Assembly: GCF_000001735.4 (NCBI RefSeq)
Contig: NC_003074.8
Span: forward strand, 17,367,261-17,431,260
DNA length: 64,000 bases
Direction: 5' to 3'
Source of the DNA: Arabidopsis thaliana
Taxonomy: Eukaryota > Streptophyta > Magnoliopsida > Brassicales > Brassicaceae
In this document: positions 57,892-64,000 of the stretch, in pieces
Numbering within the stretch: position 1 is the first letter of the stretch
Layout: each line of letters opens with the position of its first letter
The notes under the pieces: model-generated
Seen by the model: the letters and a program-made list of their open reading frames with translations, nothing else
Told to the model about the DNA's origin: nothing
Databases searched by the model: none
Translations under genes and position numbers: made by a program

Positions 57892-59208
57892 CATTTTTAA
57901 AGACATCTCTTATTTTGATGACCAATAAGGATGGTTCTGTCATTTTATTCGAGGAAAAAGACACATATACCAATATTGAAGTTGGTGTAGAACCATAAAA
58001 AAACTGTATTGCATTATGTTTTACTTTTAATACTCTTGTATTTTACTTTGAATACTTTTATTCAATTATTTGTGGTTTAGATGTTACACAATCTCCTTAG
58101 CAAGTAAAACTTTACCCTCATTGATCCCATCCAGCTCGATCATGAATACAACAACCATTTGCCAACATAACAAACATGTGAATCATTGCTTCTTAAAGCA
58201 ACTGCGGTAACTTCCCTCGTAGAAGGTATGCCATCATTATTATTAAATAAGATTATGCAACTTGAGCATGAAGGTTGTTTTCGAGATACATAGAAACCAA
58301 ATTCTTGGATATTCTGGACACATAATGTGCGAGTGAAATGCTTGGAGCTTAATTTAAAACATACCATCAAAATGCTTACACTTACATTATGGTTTTACAA
58401 ACTTATGAGGTGTAAAGGCAATGCCAAGACTCTATAGACACAAAAAGTTTTTCACTTGCACCATAGCGTATAGCTCTAATGGAATCGTCATGGAAACCCA
58501 TCAAATTCATCCACCAAAATAACTGGATATTTTTCTCTGTGAATAAAACATTTAAATAAATTAAAGTAACAATCATATTGAATACTAGATAGATATATAA
58601 ACACTCATCTATTCTAGCAAGTTTTTTTTTAAAGCTAGAAAATCAATCTTTGTGCAACAAGATAAAAAAAATTACAATATCAATCTTTTAGGAACATATG
58701 GAGTACAAGTTACTAACTACAACGATGAACAATGTTGAGTAATTGTATGATAAAAAAATCAATAAGCCGGTAGGGAGAAAAGAGAGAACAAAAAAAAGTA
58801 AACAACTTCTTAAACACATGACAAAACTAGGTAAACCTATTTAAAAAAACACATGACAAAATTTATGTGAGTTAGACACGGATTGAATATTATAAAATAT
58901 CAAAATATATGAATATGAATCCGAATATGTTGGATAAAAAAAAAGAAATTATATGTTCCGCCAGCGAATATATCAATTCAGATATATAAAAAGAGTTGAA
59001 AATAATAATATAAGAGTATGAAAAACTAAAAAAAAAAATTATTATTAATATATATATATATATATATATATCATAGAAAAGTTTTCAAAATGATTTTATA
59101 AACAAGTTAGAACATCTTATAAATAAAAGTAAGATTTCACACTATCCTTATTAATCCACTTGGCAATTTATTTACAAAAAAAATATTTTCAATTAAACCA
59201 CAAATAAA
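57892..59208. other. Intergenic, no recognisable gene
   Basis: The segment is AT-rich. An open frame at 58140-58370 (minus) has no recognisable domain. An AT microsatellite lies at about 59047-59072. Confidence 0.45.
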
Positions 59209-59221
59209 ACACATTTAATGA

Positions 59222-59415
59222 GAGTCAAATACAATTTAGCTGGGTTCAAAGAGAGTCAAATATGGTAGCTGATTCTTTAGCGAAGCAACCGATACAAGGA
59301 AATGTTTCATCTGTGTTTCATTTCTATGTTCCTTTTAATATTTCTGATGCATTTGCATCGTGACTATGTAGTATCATGTTCTTGATTAATAAAGCTGATG
59401 TTCAAAAAAAAAAAA
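59222..59415 (+). mobile_element. 5'-truncated LINE with 13-bp target duplication
   Basis: ACACATTTAATGA is at 59209-59221 and 59416-59428. The insert ends in a poly(A) run after AATAAAGCTGATGTTC. Its plus-strand frame reads ADSLAKQPIQGN..., the C-terminus of the RNase H-type domain of plant LINEs, and stops at a TGA. Only the last 194 bp of the element were inserted. Confidence 0.85.
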
Positions 59416-59428
59416 ACACATTTAATGA

Positions 59429-60793
59429 TATATAATTAAGTCACACTATTTTTTGGTGCTTACATTTAACTCACACTTTAATATAAAACTAAAGTCATAT
59501 AAATTATATATTTACTATATTTCTCTACAAAATTTTATTCACACACAATCAATTAGAATTTTCAACTCTCATATTTATTTTTAAATTGTAACTCTATCAC
59601 TTCCCATCCTACAAATATTCATTCTCTCATTGACTCATCCTCTTCCACTATATCTCAAATCTATTTTTATTTTTTGTGGTTGTTGTTGTATGAGTTAAAA
59701 AAAATCAATTTAAATACCATTGTAAAAGCTTAATTTTTTCAAAAAAATTTCTAATGCCAATACGTTATACTTATCCCTTCTTTATTTTTATTTATTTTTT
59801 ATTTATTTTGAATTAACATATGTAAAATAAAAGTTTTTTTTTAATTGACATATTTTTATTTCTGAATTGACATATATAAAATAAAAAATTGATGGCTATA
59901 ACAAAACTTTCAGGTTTATTCTCAAACATTACCAATGTGTAATTGTAGGCTTGTAGCTATGTTCCTGGCTTTTAGCTTTTTGGTTCCAATATGTTTTGTT
60001 TTGTTTTTAACATTTGTGTATTTTTTGTTTTTTAATTTTTAATAAAATAGAAATAAAAGATTTATGAAAGACATATTCAAAAATATACCATACTTTTCTA
60101 TGTACTCGATATTTATTTTAGTTGATGTTTTAGAATAAATTGTTTTTTTAATTTAGATGATATTTCAAATTTCAATGCAAAATTAATTAGATTTCATATT
60201 GATTTTGGCTATTTATATTTTGCATATTGTTTTATCATTTGTTAAATCATGTTTAGATAGACAATAAATATTATTTTCGTTTAGAACTAAACAAAAGTTA
60301 AATAAATTTTTTAATTGATGTGCAAAAACCTCCAACATCAACAAAAAAAAAAACACGGAGAGGGTAATAGACAAATGTGGATCCATATCGAAATCCGGAA
60401 CAATAATCTGATAATCCCATGAACTTCAGGTATCGTATTTTTCATAGCATATCGTATAGATCTGGGATTGAGGGTAGAATTTCAGACATTGTGCACCCCT
60501 TGATGTGAACAAATGTGGGGACAATTCTAAGCCACATGTCACTATTTCCTTGGTTGTCTTCCGACCATTAATACCCCATCTCCCAAACTAACACTCTTCT
60601 TTAACACACACACACACACACACACAACAACAACAACAACAACAACAAAGAGGCTTTAATGTTTTAGTCTCTTGTTCACGTGAAAAAACAAACTGCAATT
60701 GGATAACCACAACCAGAATCGATTTTGAATCATCATTTCTATAAATATATACGACTCATACATACATATACATACCTCTTAAACAAAACTGAG
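59429..60793. other. Intergenic and PSY2 promoter
   Basis: The first kilobase is AT-rich. At 60420-60580 a block matches the PLC downstream flanks (TCAGGTATCGTATTTTTCATAGC, AAGCCACATGTCACTATTTC), so this was probably once directly next to a PLC copy. An AC/AAC microsatellite is at 60607-60650. The TATA box for PSY2 is CTATAAATATATA near 60740. Confidence 0.55.
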
Positions 60794-61111
60794 ATGAGTT
60801 TTGGAACTCGTCTTCTTTTGTTTCTCATACTAACACTTCCACTTGTAACATCTTCATCCCCAAACACTCTTCATGTTTCAGGTTTCATCTCTTATAATCG
60901 ATGCTTCTTTCATTTATGCTTTGATTCATTGAACTATGATGTTCTGACTCTGTTTTCGGGTTTGAATTGGTTTTACTTGTTAGGAATTGTGAAGACAGGG
61001 ACTACAAGTAGATTCTTGATGATGACCATCGAGGATTATGACGATCCATCTGCAAACACCAGACACGATCCCAGCGTTCCGACCAATGCAAAGGCTGACA
61101 CAACACCTTAA
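60794..61111 (+). CDS. PSY2: Precursor of a tyrosine-sulfated PSY peptide
   Basis: Two exons, 60794-60881 and 60984-61111, code 71 aa. Residues 1 to about 22 are a secretion signal (GTRLLLFLILTLPLVTSS). Near the C-terminus lies EDYDDPSANTRHDPSVP, the conserved peptide of the PSY family, in which the DY tyrosine is sulfated and the processed peptide acts outside the cell to promote growth through receptor kinases. The splice phase G|GA joins VSG to IVKTG. The unspliced frame would add 34 non-conserved residues, so splicing is needed. The start is the ATG before the signal. Matches my memory of At3g47295. Confidence 0.88.
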   Translation: MSFGTRLLLFLILTLPLVTSSSPNTLHVSGFISYNRCFFHLCFDSLNYDVLTLFSGLNWFYLLGIVKTGTTSRFLMMTIEDYDDPSANTRHDPSVPTNAKADTTP

Positions 61112-61424
61112 AACTCTTCTGAGTTTACTTGTTTAGTCTATGTTGAATAAATAAATATATATATAATAATCTCTCTCTTTTGACTGAGCTGAATTCTCCA
61201 TTTCCTATACTCTGTATATTATTCATCTGAGTATCAAAGCAAAACCTTAAGAAACAATGTGAGCTATGTATCAACCACACAACTTGAGTATATTAACACA
61301 TGATGTTGGTGTTAAAGACAAAACATGAACGTTCTGGCACATTAGCTTTTAACATAAACACTATATTGTTGTCTATGATCGTAAGCCAGTAAGGATTTCA
61401 GAACCTTCTAGACTAGAGTCTACA

Positions 61425-62295
61425 TCAATAGCTGCCTGTGACGAATGGTTTCGTCATAGTTCCACTGATGAGATCTCTCAACTCAATCTCCCCCGGAAAT
61501 CTCCCTTCTTTCAATTTAGAAAACACCTGGCAACACAAAACATTGGATTTGATTAGCCAAAGCCGAGAGTGTGATATGATACTGCAACCATGCATAAGAG
61601 AAAAAAGAACTGACCAATTCTCCATTGCAGCTAACTTCAAAAGCACCAGAACTTTGCAAAAAAGACTGCAAGAAGTTACCAAGAAGCCAAGTGGAAGCCA
61701 TGGACCCGAATCTATTCGCTCTCAAAGAGTGATACCAAGCAGGAGGCTGCGCAATTCCAATCATGGGAAATATCTGTTCACCTCCCATAATGAGACCAAT
61801 AACACCCACCTGAGCAACTGGCACAACCTTAGCAAGAATACGTTTTGGTGCTGGTGCAGGGTAATTAGCAAGAACTACATCTAATCCAGGAAAAACACTC
61901 TCTAACATCTTCTTCATTGATACAGCAGTTCCCCTACAATACAAAGACTAATGAATCAAATCTAAATGATGATAAAGCTTAAAGCCATTGACTTAGAAAG
62001 AAATCGGAAAAGTACTTGTACGAGCAGGAGATGCAGAAGTTGATCTCTACGGTGTTTCCATATCCAACACCAGTTGACTTCTGCTAAAAAGACAAACGAT
62101 TAGAACACAAGTGGTGTGCGAGATGTTATGTAGGAATGAATTCGACTTCACCTGTGCGGGGAAATCTAGGGTTTCTGAGATAGACGGTGGTGATTGGTGC
62201 TGAGATTTCGGCGGTGGAGGCGTGAAGAGATTGAAGAGATCGGAACAAAGCAGGAAAATCGGTAGTCCTAACAAGATCAATTGTGTTTTGTCCAT
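61425..62295 (-). CDS. SELT: Selenoprotein T homologue (SelT/SelW/SelH family, Cys form)
   Basis: Four exons: 62295-62152, 62080-62016, 61933-61615 and 61526-61425, coding 209 aa. An N-terminal hydrophobic stretch (QLILLGLPIFLLCSDLFNLF) suggests a signal or anchor to the endomembrane system. The thioredoxin-like redox motif is Cys-Ile-Ser-Cys (FCISCSYKG); animals have selenocysteine at the last position, but plants use Cys. The conserved blocks LANYPAPAPKRILAKVVP, RANRFGSMASTWLLGNF and SSGAFEVSCNGE follow. Phases and GT-AG sites are consistent and no break is seen. Animal SelT is an ER oxidoreductase; the plant role is not well defined. A MULE end lies about 75 bp upstream of the ATG. Confidence 0.92.
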
Positions 62296-62368
62296 GGCGG
62301 ATTTTGAAATCTCAGAGAGGGAATTTGAAGTTGAAATTTTGAAGGAGATCGATCGGAGAAGAGAACTT

Positions 62369-64000
62369 TTATCACTTATGCCACTTTTTTTAAAAAACTG
62401 ATCTGGACTGCCATCAGTGAATGTCACCGAAAATGTGATATACCAGTTGTACCCTTAATGAGTTGATTAAAAAAATAAAAAAGAAATTCAAAAGCTAAAT
62501 AAAGAAAATCGAGATTCTCCGTTCTCTCTTCTTCGTCGTCGTGTTCTTCTTCTTGCGTCGACGTTCATCTTCTTCGTCGGCCACCATCGATTCCGGCCGC
62601 CGCCGACTTGAAATCCGTCGTAAAAGGCAACGAATTAGGTCAGTTTCTTCTCATATTTCCTTTGACATTGGTGCATTGTGATTTTAGATTAGGATTTTGA
62701 ATTATATATAATTCCCAGATTCAATTTGATAGTTTGATGATTGGTTTGCAAAGTAAAGAGTAATCGATTAGAGGTTGCCGAAACGTTATTTGAGGTGATG
62801 AGCAAAGGAATGTAGGTTGAATGTGAGTTGAATTTGAATTCCGAGATTTCATATTAAAGATTTGGGGGGTTTCATGTTAGTTGACAAGATCATGAAGAAG
62901 GTTGCGATTGATGAAGCTTCTGTGAAGTTGAAACTGAGTTACAATCTGTCTAAAGTTAGGAGAGAGACATATATTGTAGATGATGAGGATGTCTTTATAT
63001 TTTTAACAGAATCTGATGAAGAGAGTCGGATTCCTGTTTTGCATGTGGAGAAATTAAATGGTATAGGAGTTGAGAGGAGAGAGGAAATTTCTGTACCGGA
63101 GCGTCGAAGTTCAGTTGGTGTAAATGTAAGAAAAGATGATGTTTTAAATGAAGTATGTGAGATGGTGCATGATGGATATGATAATGATGTGAATGATTGT
63201 GAGAATGTAGTAGGTACGGAGATCGTGGCTGTCGAAAGGCCGATGGAAAGGCCGGTGAATTCTGTTGAGGAAGAAGATGAGGATGATAGGATTGATTATG
63301 ATGATATTCACAATATTCCACGAAGTGTAGAAGTTACTCCGCAGGTTATAGAATGGGATGATGGTACGGGTATTGAAATTGGTCAAGAATTTTGTTCAAG
63401 GGAGGCTGTGTGGGAATTGGTTAACAGAGCTGCAAAGCAAGAAGTTTTTGGAGTCTATACTATTAAGTCAGACCCGTTGAGACTTATGCTACGATGCCGC
63501 CAAGCTTCTAAAGGGTGTACTTGGTATCTAAGAGTTGCGAGAACTAAGAAATCTCATTTTTGGAGTGTTAGAGTGCATAGAAAGATGCATACATGCTCTC
63601 GGAGTGTTGAGACTACAAGCAACAGTATACAGCGAGGCACACCAAGATTGATAGCATCGGTTTTGCATTGTGACTATCCCGGAAATTTAGAGACCCCAAC
63701 TCCAAACAACATTATGTCGATTGTAAGAGGAAGACTTGGGGTGCATTGTTCATACTCCACTGCCTTAAGAGGCAAAATGCTACATGTTAGTGATGTGCGA
63801 GGGACTCCGGAAAGAAGCTACACGATGTTATTTTCTTATCTTTACATGTTAGAGAAGGTAAATCCAGGGACAGTAACTTATGTGGAGTTGGAAGGAGAGA
63901 AAAAGTTCAAGTACCTCTTCATTGCATTAGGCGCTTGCATTGAAGGTTTTAGGACAATGCGGAAAGTGATAGTTGTGGATGCAACTCATCTTAAAACTGT
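62369..64000 (+). mobile_element. Mutator-like element, left part, runs off the window
   Basis: The boundary is estimated from TTTTATCACTTATGCCAC near 62368, similar in style to the ends of the 35309-50704 element (cytosine-rich runs, ATGCC, TTTT tracts). A GA/CT-rich leader (TTCTTCGTCGTCGTG) follows at 62520-62640. The right end is outside the window, so target duplication cannot be checked. Confidence 0.5.
62874..64000 (+). CDS. Mutator-like (MuDR family) transposase, partial at window end
   Basis: An open frame of 375 codons from the ATG at 62874 continues past the window with no stop. The N-terminus looks like the PB1-like domain of MULE proteins (VKLKLSYNL to EDVFIFL), then a long acidic linker, then the MuDR zinc-type domain (LRCRQASKGCTWYLRV to MHTC) and the helical region (IMSIVRGRLGV). 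The first catalytic Asp is in VVDATHL at the window edge. The protein is related to but clearly different from the transposase at 47147-49844. An upstream exon is possible. It is divergent to SELT. May correspond to At3g47310 (memory). Confidence 0.85.
   Translation, partial: MLVDKIMKKVAIDEASVKLKLSYNLSKVRRETYIVDDEDVFIFLTESDEESRIPVLHVEKLNGIGVERREEISVPERRSSVGVNVRKDDVLNEVCEMVHDGYDNDVNDCENVVGTEIVAVERPMERPVNSVEEEDEDDRIDYDDIHNIPRSVEVTPQVIEWDDGTGIEIGQEFCSREAVWELVNRAAKQEVFGVYTIKSDPLRLMLRCRQASKGCTWYLRVARTKKSHFWSVRVHRKMHTCSRSVETTSNSIQRGTPRLIASVLHCDYPGNLETPTPNNIMSIVRGRLGVHCSYSTALRGKMLHVSDVRGTPERSYTMLFSYLYMLEKVNPGTVTYVELEGEKKFKYLFIALGACIEGFRTMRKVIVVDATHLKT

Noticed and set aside
61516-61944. 142-codon frame as the whole SELT protein
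   Set aside because: It is only exon 3 with intron read-through; the CISC redox motif and the N-terminus lie in exons 1 and 2.

Overview
This is plant nuclear DNA from a Brassicaceae species, and I judge it to be Arabidopsis thaliana chromosome 3, around At3g47170 to At3g47310. That locus assignment is from memory of the gene order and proteins and was not searched. The sequence is AT-rich, the genes have GT-AG introns with consistent phases, and the mobile elements are plant types: Mutator-like elements (MULEs), Helitrons, LTR relics, LINE tails, a pogo-like element and MITE-like fold-backs.

Layout. 1-12 kb holds a BAHD acyltransferase, a RING-H2 ubiquitin ligase of the BIG BROTHER-related type, a 2-oxoglutarate dioxygenase and a DUF247 protein, all on the minus strand. 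12-18 kb is gene-poor: a pogo-like element contains a second TIR element with a 28-bp minisatellite, and two very short poly(A) retro-insertions lie beside it. 18-25 kb holds a second DUF247 gene, PLC9, and a broken dioxygenase copy split by a LINE fragment. 25-35 kb holds a palindromic LTR relic with a 5-bp target duplication, Helitron termini and a third DUF247 gene. 35.3-50.7 kb looks like one 15.4-kb Mutator-like element. It carries a spliceable DUF1985/Ulp1-like gene, a broken DUF1985 gene ending in an auxilin-type J domain, and an intact 755-aa transposase gene. 51-57 kb holds a fold-back element with a clean 9-bp target duplication, a leftover PLC 3' flank, and PLC8 with a solo LTR in intron 1. 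60-64 kb holds the sulfated-peptide precursor PSY2, the selenoprotein-T homologue SELT, and the 5' part of another MULE transposase gene that runs off the window.

The host genes form a duplicated block. Dioxygenase, DUF247 and PLC genes recur in the same order and orientation, with one dioxygenase copy dead and one PLC copy reduced to its 3' flank. Both surviving PLC proteins have lost the catalytic histidines. The most unusual region is the large Mutator element. Its Ulp1-like protein appears to have replaced all the active-site residues, its introns are filled with a recurring TTTACAAGG...TTTTAAAA motif, and it contains recent tandem exon-intron amplifications.

Exon coordinates were worked out by hand from splice consensus, reading phase and paralogue comparison. 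RNA data would settle the uncertain junctions.
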